From contig RECI01000168.1 in NCBI GenBank assembly GCA_007694095.1, positions 1-63,448 of the forward strand: a stretch of 63,448 nucleotides of DNA, given 5' to 3'. The number at the start of each line of letters is the position of its first letter. Within the stretch, counting starts at the first letter, position 1. This stretch comes from Balneolaceae bacterium (lineage in GTDB: Bacteria > Bacteroidota > Rhodothermia > Balneolales > Balneolaceae). The notes below the pieces were generated by a model. The model was not told where the DNA came from and searched no databases. It was given only the letters and a program-made list of their open reading frames with translations. Of the stretch, positions 27,029-35,767 are shown one piece after another. A program made the position numbers and the translations under genes.

Positions 27029-28572
27029 AGCCCCATCAAACCGAAAAAAAACCAAAAAAATACGCCTGGTTTTTGTCCATATCAGCGGTTTTGGCAGTTC
27101 TTACTTTTTTTGTTGTCTACTTTTGGCTAACACTGGAAGATTCCGGCAGGGCCGACCTGCTACTTTTTTTTGGGCGATTCCACATACTCTTGGTACATCT
27201 TCCCATAGCACTGCTCCTTCTCGCCGCTATTATGGAGTTATTCTCCCGATTCAGGCCGTTCGAATATCTTGGCCGGTCTGTAACCTTTGTTCTTGTTCTT
27301 TCTGCAACAGCCTCTATCGCATCTGTATTCGCAGGACTGATGCTTGCTACCGGTGGCGGATACAACGAATCCCTGTTAAACAGCCATAAATGGTGGGGAA
27401 TTGGAGTAACTTTTTTTACAATAGCCGCACTTGTCTTTAAAATCTTACCGATATCAAATCCCAAAATATCAGAAATTATTTATGGCTTAACTCTTACTGT
27501 GGCTGTTGTATCACTGTTTGTAGCCAGCCATTTAGGAGGTTCACTGACACATGGTCAAAATTACCTGATCGCTTACATGCCCGATCAACTTAAAAATCTT
27601 CTTCGTATTGATATGGATGACAATGCTGTTATGTTTGACAACATCGATGAAGCGGTGATTTTTTCTGATTTGGTATTTCCAGTATTTAATGACCGATGCG
27701 TATCATGTCATAACCCCGACAGAACCGAAGGGGATCTCAGGCTTGATTCATTTGATCACCTGATGAGAGGCGGGGAAAACGGTCCTGCCATTATAAGCAG
27801 ATCACCAGATAACAGCGACCTGTTTCTCAGGATTATCGCACCCCGGAATGATGACAACCGCATGCCTCCGGGAAATCGCCGTCCGCTTGCCGATCACCAG
27901 ATCGAAATAATCAAATGGTGGATACTTGAGGGGGCAAATCCGGAACTGGCTGTGAATGAGGCCAAACTTACCCCTGAAATTGAGACAATTTTAGCCCAAT
28001 TATCGGGTAAATCCCCTGAATCACCAGTCATTTATGACGTATATGTGGAACCGGCTGATGCCCGTGCAGTTGCTCAGCTAACCAATGCCGGTATAGTTGT
28101 GACTCCCGTTTCCCGGGAACACAATTACCTGCGCTCCAGCTTTGTGAATGTTGAGCATATTGATCCTGAACTGGTTCGTTCACTGAGTCAAATTGCCAGT
28201 CAACTCGTATGGCTCGACTTAAGCTATACCCCTGTTTCTGATGAACATCTAACCATTATTTCCGGGCTGCACGCACTAACCAGGCTCAATCTCAATGCAA
28301 CACAAATAACCGATGAAGGCATTAAACATCTCGGTTTGCTTGAGAACCTAGAGCATCTTAGTCTTGTCGGTACTTCGGTTTCAGATGCCTCTCTCGAAAC
28401 CCTGTCAGAACTACCCAATCTGAAAAACCTTTATATCTGGCAAACCAATATATCAGATGCCGGTTATGCATGGTTGGCTGACCACAATCCCGAAATCGAA
28501 GCAGACCGGGGCCATGTTCTGGCAAAACCCGACACGATAATTCTTCCCGCGGATGATGAATACGGATACTAA
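27025..28572 (+). CDS. Membrane protein with DUF2231-like domain, cytochrome c motif and leucine-rich repeats
   Basis: The protein has 515 residues. Five hydrophobic stretches fill residues 12-180 (ISAVLAVLTFFVVYFWL; FHILLVHLPIALLLLAAIMELF; VTFVLVLSATASIASVFAGL; VTFFTIAALVFKI; YGLTLTVAVVSLFVASHLGG), resembling DUF2231. A cytochrome-c-type domain follows with CVSCHNPDRTEGDLRLDSF near residue 228, typical of PSC1/PSD1 partners. Residues about 370-500 form leucine-rich repeats (LVWLDLSYTPVSDEHLTII; LTRLNLNATQITDEGIKHL; LEHLSLVGTSVSDASLETL). The membrane-cytochrome-LRR arrangement suggests a docking or receptor-like redox protein coupled to the two upstream genes. Confidence 0.85.
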   Translation: MKPHQTEKKPKKYAWFLSISAVLAVLTFFVVYFWLTLEDSGRADLLLFFGRFHILLVHLPIALLLLAAIMELFSRFRPFEYLGRSVTFVLVLSATASIASVFAGLMLATGGGYNESLLNSHKWWGIGVTFFTIAALVFKILPISNPKISEIIYGLTLTVAVVSLFVASHLGGSLTHGQNYLIAYMPDQLKNLLRIDMDDNAVMFDNIDEAVIFSDLVFPVFNDRCVSCHNPDRTEGDLRLDSFDHLMRGGENGPAIISRSPDNSDLFLRIIAPRNDDNRMPPGNRRPLADHQIEIIKWWILEGANPELAVNEAKLTPEIETILAQLSGKSPESPVIYDVYVEPADARAVAQLTNAGIVVTPVSREHNYLRSSFVNVEHIDPELVRSLSQIASQLVWLDLSYTPVSDEHLTIISGLHALTRLNLNATQITDEGIKHLGLLENLEHLSLVGTSVSDASLETLSELPNLKNLYIWQTNISDAGYAWLADHNPEIEADRGHVLAKPDTIILPADDEYGY

Positions 28573-28712
28573 TTGAAAATTATAATCCATTACCCGTGTA
28601 AAACTGCCCCATGCAATACAGCTTAATTCATTTTAACGAAGAGAATAATTTAGAGAATCTCTATCTTGCATAATTAAAACAGATCACCTGAAAATTATAA
28701 AGAGATCAATCT

Positions 28713-29204
28713 ATGACAGTTATATTACCCTCAGTAGGTGTTGTGATGGGCAGTGACAGTGATTGGCCAACAATGGTGGAAGCTGTTCAGGTTTTGGAAG
28801 AATTTGGTGTACCTTTTGAAAAAAAAGTGGTTTCGGCACACCGTACGCCTGATCTGATGGCCACCTATGGTAAAGAAGCAAGAGAAAGAGGACTAAAAGT
28901 AATTATTGCCGGTGCGGGTGGTGCAGCTCATTTGCCCGGAATGCTTGCATCATACACCACCCTCCCTGTAATTGGGGTTCCCGTGCTTACCACAGCACTC
29001 GGAGGTGTCGACAGTCTTTATTCAATTGTGCAGATGCCCAATGGAGTGCCGGTCGCTACAGTAGCCATCGGTAAGGCAAAAAATGCCGGGCTTTTGGCAA
29101 TTCGAATACTGTCAACATTTGACGACCACCTGGCAGAACTCCTCGAAAAGTACCGTGTTACTATGGCTGCCGAATCTATCGAAAAAACAAAAAAACTTAC
29201 CTGA
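28713..29204 (+). CDS. purE: N5-carboxyaminoimidazole ribonucleotide mutase
   Basis: This cytosolic purine-biosynthesis enzyme converts N5-CAIR to CAIR. The 163 residues match class I Pur[14 protein letters not shown] at the N-terminus (substrate-phosphate loop), [10 protein letters not shown] (catalytic His) near residue 44, [16 protein letters not shown], and [39 protein letters not shown]. No purK is adjacent, so the ATP-dependent N5-CAIR synthetase must lie elsewhere. It is followed at short distance by two small exported proteins that are probably co-transcribed. Confidence 0.97.
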   Translation: MTVILPSVGVVMGSDSDWPTMVEAVQVLEEFGVPFEKKVVSAHRTPDLMATYGKEARERGLKVIIAGAGGAAHLPGMLASYTTLPVIGVPVLTTALGGVDSLYSIVQMPNGVPVATVAIGKAKNAGLLAIRILSTFDDHLAELLEKYRVTMAAESIEKTKKLT

Positions 29205-29224
29205 AACCGGCTGAATATCCATCG

Positions 29225-29662
29225 ATGCATTTCAAAACCCTCCTGAATTATACTTTACCGGCACTGATTTTTATTGCTGCCTGTGGCAGTGATGACACTG
29301 ATAAGCTTACTGAATTCCAAATCAACCATGGCATTGGGCCTGTAACCCAAGTTATTGAACTTGGTGAAATTGACCTGGAAAAAGCTGAACAGGGCCGTCA
29401 AATTTTCAACACATACTGTGTGGCTTGTCATCAGCTCGATGCAGTAGTTACTGCCCCGCGGCTCCGTAATGTAGCAAATCGGCGCGAACCTGAATTTATT
29501 CTCAATTACATTCTGAACCCTATCGAGATGTCGAACCGGCATCCTGTAGGACGGGAATTATCCACTTCATATCCCGGAGTAAAAGCTGAACTTGGCATCT
29601 CGGAAAGTCAGGCTTATCTTCTTCTTGAATATCTGAGAGCGGCAAATGCAAATGAATTATAA
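29225..29662 (+). CDS. Lipoprotein cytochrome c
   Basis: This 145-residue protein has a lipoprotein signal (LPALIFIAACGSDD; lipid Cys near residue 20). A single cytochrome c domain follows, with CVACHQLD near residue 58 supplying haem attachment and MSNRHP near residue 102 a possible Met ligand. It likely carries electrons at the periplasmic face of a membrane. It lies 20 bp after purE and just before the NlpE-like gene, and is close to the cytochrome c cluster upstream, which hints at a shared redox context. The partner oxidase or reductase is not in the window. Confidence 0.85.
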   Translation: MHFKTLLNYTLPALIFIAACGSDDTDKLTEFQINHGIGPVTQVIELGEIDLEKAEQGRQIFNTYCVACHQLDAVVTAPRLRNVANRREPEFILNYILNPIEMSNRHPVGRELSTSYPGVKAELGISESQAYLLLEYLRAANANEL

Positions 29663-29674
29663 CCTTCTGCCACG

Positions 29675-30121
29675 ATGAACAAATTTGTAAATATCGCAAT
29701 TCTTATTCTGCTCGCGGTGTTCATCTCGTTCAGGATAAATGTGGCTTGTAATGAATTATCCAGAGATAGTTCGACAACTGGTACACTTTCCTCTTCAATT
29801 GAACTGCCGGCATCTTATTATGGTACACTTACCTGTAATACATGCCCTGAAACCTATATTGAACTGCATCTTGATCGTGACATATATAGTGAAACCCGTC
29901 AATACAGTACACGCGACTTAATTCCTTATGCAGGTATGGGAAACTGGAACCTCTCTGGAGACACACTTACAACGTATAAAGACAGTGGTTTGACAAACCT
30001 CACTTTTCTCGTAAAAGCCGACAGCTTATACTGGCTTCAAAATGGCCGGAAAGTCAGGCAATTGCATGGCGATAGCTGGAATCACCTTATTCGCAGTGAG
30101 GGCGGGCTGTCAGGCCAGTGA
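29675..30121 (+). CDS. NlpE N-terminal-like exported protein
   Basis: The 148-residue protein has an N-terminal hydrophobic leader ending near RINVAC, a possible but imperfect lipobox. The fold-defining segment SYYGTLTCNTCPETYIELHLDRDIY resembles the NlpE N-terminal domain (YxGxLPCxxCPG...), including its CxxC. The remainder alternates short beta strands (MGNWNLSGDTLTTYK; VKADSLYWLQNGRKVRQLHG). NlpE homologues sense surface or copper-linked envelope stress. The role here is unknown. The 3' end overlaps the convergent HAD gene by 12 bp. Confidence 0.7.
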   Translation: MNKFVNIAILILLAVFISFRINVACNELSRDSSTTGTLSSSIELPASYYGTLTCNTCPETYIELHLDRDIYSETRQYSTRDLIPYAGMGNWNLSGDTLTTYKDSGLTNLTFLVKADSLYWLQNGRKVRQLHGDSWNHLIRSEGGLSGQ

Positions 30122-30856
30122 ACGGTTGTATTCAATTACCCGCCTGTATGCCTCCAGAACTGCGTCCGTGATTTCATAATCAAGGTTTGTACTAACGTCT
30201 TTAACTCCTCTTGTGGCATTCGAAGGTGAAAAAGCCAGTTTTACGTGTTTAAGTGCGTTAATATCCCCACCGGTATCTCCAATGTAAGCAATATTATCCA
30301 GCGTAATATTTTGTGATGCTGCAAGCAGTTTCATACCCTGCAGTTTATCATTTCCGGGCATTAATACGTTCACCGATACATCTGTCCAGTGGACAAACAA
30401 ATCCGGGAAATCGGTACGCACTTTTTCTTCAATAATCGGGAGTATTTCTTTTACAACATGCAGGTGGGGTGTTACAATGCCGGCATCCATCATTTTCGTA
30501 TATTCAATATTCGCCGATGGATATTTTGGCAATATATTTTCTTTGATCCATTCTTGCATCTTATGGATTGGCTCAAGCTCCTTTTCTGATCCATTCAATG
30601 CCGTTTCAATTCGGTTACCTTCCCAGTGATAAAGGCCCGCACTTTCAAAAACAAACGGATGGCGGATATCCAGCCATTGAGCAACAGCTTCGGCATAAGG
30701 ATATGGCCGTCCGGTACAGATCGTGAGTGGCGGAATACTTTCGTCCGATCTGCTGCGAATGTTGAGCTCCCGGATTTCCTGAACAGCATCCCATTTTGGA
30801 GAACGGAACGGATATGAAATACAGCCGTCAAGGTCTGTAACGAATAGTTTGATCAT
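30110..30856 (-). CDS. HAD-IIB family phosphatase
   Basis: This 248-residue haloacid-dehalogenase-superfamily phosphatase has the nucleophile motif FVTDLDGCIS at the N-terminus, TICTGRPYPYAEAV (motif II), a cap domain of the C2/IIB type, and GDTGGDINALKHVKLAFSPSNA as motif IV. The layout resembles Cof-type, mannosyl-3-phosphoglycerate or sucrose-phosphate phosphatases. The substrate is probably a sugar phosphate, but that cannot be resolved from sequence. It is convergent with the NlpE-like gene. The upstream spacer (30857-31027) holds a separate inverted-repeat element. Confidence 0.85.
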   Translation of the reverse strand: MIKLFVTDLDGCISYPFRSPKWDAVQEIRELNIRSRSDESIPPLTICTGRPYPYAEAVAQWLDIRHPFVFESAGLYHWEGNRIETALNGSEKELEPIHKMQEWIKENILPKYPSANIEYTKMMDAGIVTPHLHVVKEILPIIEEKVRTDFPDLFVHWTDVSVNVLMPGNDKLQGMKLLAASQNITLDNIAYIGDTGGDINALKHVKLAFSPSNATRGVKDVSTNLDYEITDAVLEAYRRVIEYNRSLA

Positions 30857-30873
30857 TATTTATAACATTTTAA

Positions 30874-31016
30874 GGTTCTATGTTCAATTGATTCATGATT
30901 GCTACAGAATACACTAATCTTCACAGAAGTTTCTCTGTGTTGATCTGAGTCATCTGTGGCAAAACAACCCTTTTATGGCACTATTCACCGCGCATCACAT
31001 TCATCAACATAGAACC
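30874..31016. mobile_element. 143-bp MITE-like inverted-repeat element
   Basis: The ends are perfect 11-bp inverted repeats: GGTTCTATGTT at 30874-30884 and AACATAGAACC at 31006-31016. The interior is non-coding. It contains fragments of the kind TCTGTGTTGATCTGAGTCATCTGTGG, reminiscent of a dispersed intergenic sequence common in Bacteroidota, though I cannot check that. The element lies upstream of the HAD gene's start codon and just past the BatB stop codon. Termini unrelated to the 2039-2178 element suggest a different family. Confidence 0.45.
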
Positions 31017-31027
31017 CATATTAGAAT

Positions 31028-32068
31028 TTACTTCCTTAAACGCTGCCTGATCAGGTCTCTTTCCGGTTTACTGTCAGGGAAAAATAGTGTCACCAGGAAA
31101 AACACAATCCCTAACAACAGTAACACCTGGTACTGGTTTTTATAGTCGGCAAATTCCTGACTTGAAAATTCACCCCTTTCCAATTCATCGAGCCGGGAGA
31201 AGAAGGGTTCTATATTGTCGCTGCCCGCCCGTATTTCATAATATTCGCCATTTGCTGCACGTGCAATATCGCGCATTGTTTCTGATCCAAGCCGGGTTGT
31301 GACCGTATTGCCCTGTGAATCCCTGTGATAACCCGTAAGTTGACCATTACGATTGTAAATCGGTATAGGTCCGCCTTCCGGTGTTCCAATCCCTACGGTA
31401 AAAATACTTACACCCATTTCAATCAATTGCTGCATGGCGGGACGATAGTCCGGGCCGTGATTTTCACCATCGGCCACAAAAAGCAGCACGTTCGCTGCAT
31501 TGTCTCTTCGTTCAATCGACTGAAAACTTTCTATCGCACGCTCCATCGCTGCATTGAAATTGGTGCCGCTTGTAGGCATCTGATCGGTGTTTGCAATATC
31601 CATCAATACCCTGAAAGCAGAATAATCGGTAGTGAAAGGAACCTGGACAAAAGCCTCATCCGTAAAAACCAGGAGTCCGATGCGGTCCCCCTGCAGTCGG
31701 TTAATGAGTCGGTTCAGTTCAAACTTCGCTTTACTCAAACGGCTTGGATTTACATCCTCGGCGTTCATACTTCGGGAAAGGTCAAGGGCAACCATCATGT
31801 TTAAGCCCCGACGCTGAATTTCACGTACTTCGGTGCCGATTTTTGGACCAGCCAGTGCAATGATAAAGAAAAAACCCGCAGTCAGAAGTGAAAAGAGTCG
31901 GATTTTATCACCAGTTTTCCAGTAATTTTTTCGCAGCTGTGTTATCAGACGGTCATCAAAATAGTCTGAACGTTTCTGTACCTGATGCCTGCGATACCAC
32001 CAGTATCCCGCATAAATCACAGGCAGCACTAAAATGAACAACAAATATGAACTGTTTTCCCAAATCAT
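31028..32068 (-). CDS. BatB-like VWA-domain membrane protein
   Basis: The 346-residue protein has a single helix near each end (YLLFILVLPVIYAGYWWY and YQVLLLLGIVFFLVTLFF) flanking a von Willebrand factor A domain. The metal-ion-dependent adhesion site is visible as DLSRSMNAEDVNPSRL, with TSGTNFNAAMERAI and FVADGENHG as later MIDAS segments. Bat proteins are VWA membrane proteins of unclear role, linked to aerotolerance or envelope stress in Bacteroidota and Leptospira. The start is ATG 32068 (MIWENSSYLLF); the ORF upstream is not family-like. BatA is over 5 kb away in the other orientation, so the Bat set is split here. Confidence 0.87.
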   Translation of the reverse strand: MIWENSSYLLFILVLPVIYAGYWWYRRHQVQKRSDYFDDRLITQLRKNYWKTGDKIRLFSLLTAGFFFIIALAGPKIGTEVREIQRRGLNMMVALDLSRSMNAEDVNPSRLSKAKFELNRLINRLQGDRIGLLVFTDEAFVQVPFTTDYSAFRVLMDIANTDQMPTSGTNFNAAMERAIESFQSIERRDNAANVLLFVADGENHGPDYRPAMQQLIEMGVSIFTVGIGTPEGGPIPIYNRNGQLTGYHRDSQGNTVTTRLGSETMRDIARAANGEYYEIRAGSDNIEPFFSRLDELERGEFSSQEFADYKNQYQVLLLLGIVFFLVTLFFPDSKPERDLIRQRLRK

Positions 32069-32369
32069 AATACTCGTTTTAAAACGGATGAAAGATAAGA
32101 ATACTGTATACAAACTGAAGAAATAGATTCCCGAAATTTACCTGATCATTGTGTCGGAAAATCGGCCACGTGGAAGAACCATGATTTCTCAGTTGATATT
32201 TTGTTTTGTTTATCGGATACCAACATCTTAACCCCGAACTTTTTAAATAAATAGCAAATCTGCTCGCAGTGCCTCCCAGATTTTAGTTTTCAAACTCTAC
32301 TTTCACCTTGTATGATTTTCCAATATTATTAAGTGACAGATAATAGAAATAAATTTAAGTGATCGCTGT

Positions 32370-32912
32370 ATGTCCATTTTTAAATCGGATATTGCCCGAT
32401 TCCTGATCAAGGTATTTGTAATTTATGTGATCTGGTATGTCGTTTATGAGATATGGGTACTACCGAGTGGAGTTATTGATGAACCTCTCTCTCAAAACAT
32501 AGCATCAGTAAGTGCAGGCATTCTTTCCGCATTTGGTGAAAGCATCTTCTACTTCGGGCGGGTGGTTGGAATCAGTGGTACAAATGGTGTGGAAATAGTG
32601 GATGGCTGCAACGGTATCGCGGCGATCGGCCTTTTTCTCGGATTTGTATTTGCTTACCCGGGCACCTGGATTCCAAGACTCCTTTTTTCAATCTTCGGAA
32701 TAGCCATAATTTATATAACTAATGTGGTGCGTACTGTGTCGCTTTGCTATGTCCAGGCATACTGGCCCTCAGCATTCGATTTTACGCATGAATACAGTAC
32801 CACGGCAATATTCTATATCATCATTTTTATACTATGGATGATATGGGCGAACTATGGTGAAACCATTCAAATCGGGCGTTCAACTAAACAGCCAGAACCG
32901 GCTGGCGGTTAG
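32370..32912 (+). CDS. Exosortase/archaeosortase-family membrane transpeptidase
   Basis: The protein has 180 residues with about five hydrophobic helices. The catalytic triad of the family is in place: Cys80 in VDGCNGIAA, Arg121 in TNVVRTVSL and His140 in THEYSTTA. Exosortases cleave and process substrates carrying C-terminal sorting signals (PEP-CTERM-like), usually tied to polysaccharide-linked surface proteins. Its size matches the XrtF-like Bacteroidota branch. I see no PEP-CTERM-type substrate and no polysaccharide operon beside it; the neighbours are BatB and a DUF58 gene. The nearby type IX cargo uses a different sorting domain. The triad is seen; the substrate is unknown. Confidence 0.9.
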   Translation: MSIFKSDIARFLIKVFVIYVIWYVVYEIWVLPSGVIDEPLSQNIASVSAGILSAFGESIFYFGRVVGISGTNGVEIVDGCNGIAAIGLFLGFVFAYPGTWIPRLLFSIFGIAIIYITNVVRTVSLCYVQAYWPSAFDFTHEYSTTAIFYIIIFILWMIWANYGETIQIGRSTKQPEPAGG

Positions 32913-33021
32913 AATTCCATGGCAATACTGCACAACCAATTTTAACCCAACTTTAACCCTAACCAATCACATATCTGATTTGTCCGGTTTATAGATTCGA
33001 TACATTAGGGATTGACACAGT

Positions 33022-33077
33022 ATCCAGCATCCAGCATCCAGCATCCAGCATCCAGCATCCAGCATCCAGCATCCAGC
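33022..33077. repeat. Tandem repeat, 8 x 7 bp (ATCCAGC)
   Basis: Eight perfect copies of ATCCAGC run from 33022 to 33077. They lie in the 263-bp spacer between the exosortase and the DUF58 gene, about 100 bp before the DUF58 start. Such short pure repeats are prone to slipped-strand copy-number change, which could alter promoter spacing. No function is visible. A second eight-copy heptamer repeat lies on the other side of DUF58. Confidence 0.95.
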
Positions 33078-33175
33078 TAAAACAAACTTATTAACTCAGG
33101 GTTTAATTGTTGTTAATTGAAATAAAGGTGATATTTTTTCCATTTGACATGTGATTCAGTTAATATTTCATACTT

Positions 33176-34048
33176 ATGATCTCCAAAGAAATTCTTTCCA
33201 AAGTCAGAAAACTTGAAATCCGCACCAAGGGATTGGTAAACAATATTTTTGGCGGCGAATATCAGTCGGCATTTAAAGGGCGCGGAATGGAGTTTTCAGA
33301 GGTGCGGGAATATACTTTTGGTGACGATGTAAGGCAGATCGACTGGAACGTGACTGCCCGCAGTGGTGAACCTTTTATCAAGGTTTTTGAGGAGGAGCGC
33401 GAACAAACCCTGATGCTTTGTGTGGATATCTCGCCCAGCGGTTTTTTTGGCAGCCGATCACAGACAAAGATGGAACTCGCTATTGAAATCTGTGCGGTTT
33501 TGGCCTTCAGCGCCATAAAAAACGGTGATAAGGTAGGCATGGTCCTTTTCAGCGAAAAAATTGAAAAGGTGGTGCCGCCAAAAAAAGGGCGCACCCATGT
33601 ACTGCGACTCATCCGCGAATTATACACTACTGAACCTATTGGAAAAAAAACTTCCATAGCCGATGCCCTCTCCTACATGAACCGCCTGCTGAACCGGCGG
33701 GCAATTGTAATACTTGCATCCGACTTTCAGGACAGTAACTTCGAAAAACAACACCGCATCACCGGCCGCAAACACGATCTCGTAAATATTGTAATTAATG
33801 ACCGGTTCGAGGAGGAATTACCAGATATTGGTGTTGTGCCTTTAACAGATGCCGAAACAGGTGAACAAACCATAGTGGATACCTCAAGTAAATCGGTTAG
33901 AAAGGCTTATCGTGCAAAAGTACTTGAACAGAAGAAGAGTTTGAAAGAGTATTTTATACGAAATAAAATGGATTCTGTTGATATTTACACCAATCAATCC
34001 TATATCCGTCCCCTGATCAACTTTTTCCAAAAACGGACCGGGAGATAG
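33176..34048 (+). CDS. DUF58 domain protein (Bat-operon associated)
   Basis: The 290-residue DUF58 protein shows the diagnostic segment FSEVREYTFGDDVRQIDWNVTARSGEPFIKVFEEEREQTLMLCVDIS near residues 40-90. A VWA-like fold continues with DISPSGFFG as a degenerate MIDAS and VILASDFQD near residue 178. DUF58 proteins usually sit directly downstream of a MoxR AAA+ ATPase and upstream of DUF4381/BatA. Here no MoxR gene is present; the gene stands alone between two tandem repeats, about 2.1 kb before the DUF4381-like gene. It has no transmembrane helix. Confidence 0.9.
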   Translation: MISKEILSKVRKLEIRTKGLVNNIFGGEYQSAFKGRGMEFSEVREYTFGDDVRQIDWNVTARSGEPFIKVFEEEREQTLMLCVDISPSGFFGSRSQTKMELAIEICAVLAFSAIKNGDKVGMVLFSEKIEKVVPPKKGRTHVLRLIRELYTTEPIGKKTSIADALSYMNRLLNRRAIVILASDFQDSNFEKQHRITGRKHDLVNIVINDRFEEELPDIGVVPLTDAETGEQTIVDTSSKSVRKAYRAKVLEQKKSLKEYFIRNKMDSVDIYTNQSYIRPLINFFQKRTGR

Positions 34049-34239
34049 GCCTTCAGGACTTAACAGCATGTCTTCATTTTACATGCTTACCGTTTAAAAT
34101 ATGAAGTTCTACCACTATTTTAATGGATTCGGATGATATTGGATTTCTGTGATGGGGAGTTTTTAGTTTATGTATCGGTGTGTCGGTACCGTCGCTATTG
34201 TCCCAGCTTTTTTACCCCCATATCATCAGCGCAGGTTGG

Positions 34240-34295
34240 TCACTTTTCACTTTTCACTTTTCACTTTTCACTTTTCACTTTTCACTTTTCACTTT
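34240..34295. repeat. Tandem repeat, 8 x 7 bp (TCACTTT)
   Basis: Eight perfect copies of TCACTTT occupy 34240-34295, followed by a T-run. The repeat lies in the 447-bp spacer (34049-34495) between the DUF58 gene and the convergent M23 peptidase gene. Apart from this repeat I see nothing assignable in that spacer. Short frames running through the repeat are artefacts of its periodicity. Confidence 0.95.
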
Positions 34296-34495
34296 TTTTA
34301 CCCATTAAATTTTGGTAGAACCAAATATGAATATCAAGTTACCTCACATGTGAATACCATTTGAAAAAAATGAGCGATTCCCGGTTATTCCATTCAACTC
34401 CCGGACTTTATGATACTCTGCCCCTGTTTTCCCTAAAGGTGTACCTTTGGCACTATACTAATTCTTGTTTTTTGATACCCAGATATTAAAATTAA

Positions 34496-35767
34496 TCAAT
34501 TCAAGGCAATGCTTTCAATAGGTTCTATCAAGGACTCGAGCATTTCGTCCAGACGTTTTACTTCGGCAAGGAATGCAGGCATGTGCTCTGGAGCGAGCCC
34601 CTCATCCGGTGGAAAATCGTATGTCACTGAGTTGATGGGGGTATTATTTTTGTAGAGCCGGTAGCAGAGGTGCGGTCCGGTGGCAAGACCTGTTTGCCCT
34701 ACGTAACCGATAACCTGGCCTTGCCTGACCCTCACTCCCGGGCGTATACCTGAAGCAAAACGGCTCATATGAAGATAGGCGGTACGGTACACGCTGTTAT
34801 GGCGGATTTGAACAATATTGCCATTTCCACCGCGATACTGGGCTTCTGTTACAACACCATCGCCTGACGCAAGGATCGGGGTTCCGGTCGGGGCAGCGTA
34901 ATCGGTGCCGTAATGCGGCCTTCGCTGGTTCAGGATTGGATGAAGCCTGTTATGTGAAAATCCGGAGCTGATACGCGGATTATATTCAAAAGGTACTCTC
35001 ATCATGGAGCGACGCATACTGTTGCCTTCGGCATCATAATAACCGGGTTGATCACCATTATCATAAAAATATGCCCGGATCACGTTACCACGATGTTCAA
35101 ATTCAGCAGCTTTTATTTTGCCAATGCCGATATATTCGTCCATAACATGTCGGTTTTCATATACGGCTTTAAACTGGTCACCCTGCCGAAGCCCATAAAA
35201 ATCAATTGTCCACGCATATATATTCGCCAATTCCACTACAAGCCTGTTCGAAACCCCCTGTGCCTGGATCGCATTGGCAAGTGAACTGCGGATAGTCCCT
35301 GATACAGTAGCAATGGTTGTTTTTACCGGGATGCTTGCACTACTTATCCGGATGCCATCCTCCCAGTTGATCGTGGTGTATTCAGTGGTTGAATTCCTCC
35401 ATACCATGGCAGAGGCCTTGCCGTCATTTTTATAAATCCTGTACTGCTGGCCTGGTATCATTCTGTGCAGGTTTACAACACCACGGGCATCTTGCTGGAT
35501 AGAATGAATTATATCGGGTGAAACCCCATGCCGGCTTAAAATAATGTAGAGTGATTCGTTTCTTTGAATCCGCGATTCAACAATGTCTTCATAAAACTGA
35601 ACAGCCATGCCATAATTATCGAGTGCCGGCATAGCAGGTATTTCATCAATGTTGTGAACCTGAATTTTCTTTTCCTCCGAGAGGTCTATTTTTTCACCAT
35701 CAATTCGGAAGGCGAGAACTACAATAAATACAAAAAGAACAACAATTCCGGTTAGTTTTTTAAGCAT
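34496..35767 (-). CDS. M23-family peptidoglycan endopeptidase, membrane-anchored
   Basis: The 423-residue protein starts with a hydrophobic anchor or signal (LTGIVVLFVFIVVLAFRI). The middle resembles the OapA/LysM-like region of YebA/MepM-type peptidases (SLYIILSRHGVSPDIIHSI). The C-terminal LytM domain supplies the zinc site as HYGTDYAAPTGTPI (H..xxD) near residue 285, YLHMSRF, and GPHLCYRLYKN near residue 370. The last motif is HxC rather than the usual HxH, a substitution I believe is common in Bacteroidota relatives but cannot verify. It probably trims cross-links during wall growth. It is convergent with DUF58 and divergent from the DUF4381-like gene. Confidence 0.9.
   Translation of the reverse strand: MLKKLTGIVVLFVFIVVLAFRIDGEKIDLSEEKKIQVHNIDEIPAMPALDNYGMAVQFYEDIVESRIQRNESLYIILSRHGVSPDIIHSIQQDARGVVNLHRMIPGQQYRIYKNDGKASAMVWRNSTTEYTTINWEDGIRISSASIPVKTTIATVSGTIRSSLANAIQAQGVSNRLVVELANIYAWTIDFYGLRQGDQFKAVYENRHVMDEYIGIGKIKAAEFEHRGNVIRAYFYDNGDQPGYYDAEGNSMRRSMMRVPFEYNPRISSGFSHNRLHPILNQRRPHYGTDYAAPTGTPILASGDGVVTEAQYRGGNGNIVQIRHNSVYRTAYLHMSRFASGIRPGVRVRQGQVIGYVGQTGLATGPHLCYRLYKNNTPINSVTYDFPPDEGLAPEHMPAFLAEVKRLDEMLESLIEPIESIALN

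Noticed and set aside
33022-34295. CRISPR-like array
   Set aside because: The units are 7-bp perfect tandem copies without spacers, and no cas gene is near.
34133-34364. Short frames across the TCACTTT repeat
   Set aside because: Periodic FHFSLFT-type peptides come directly from the tandem repeat.
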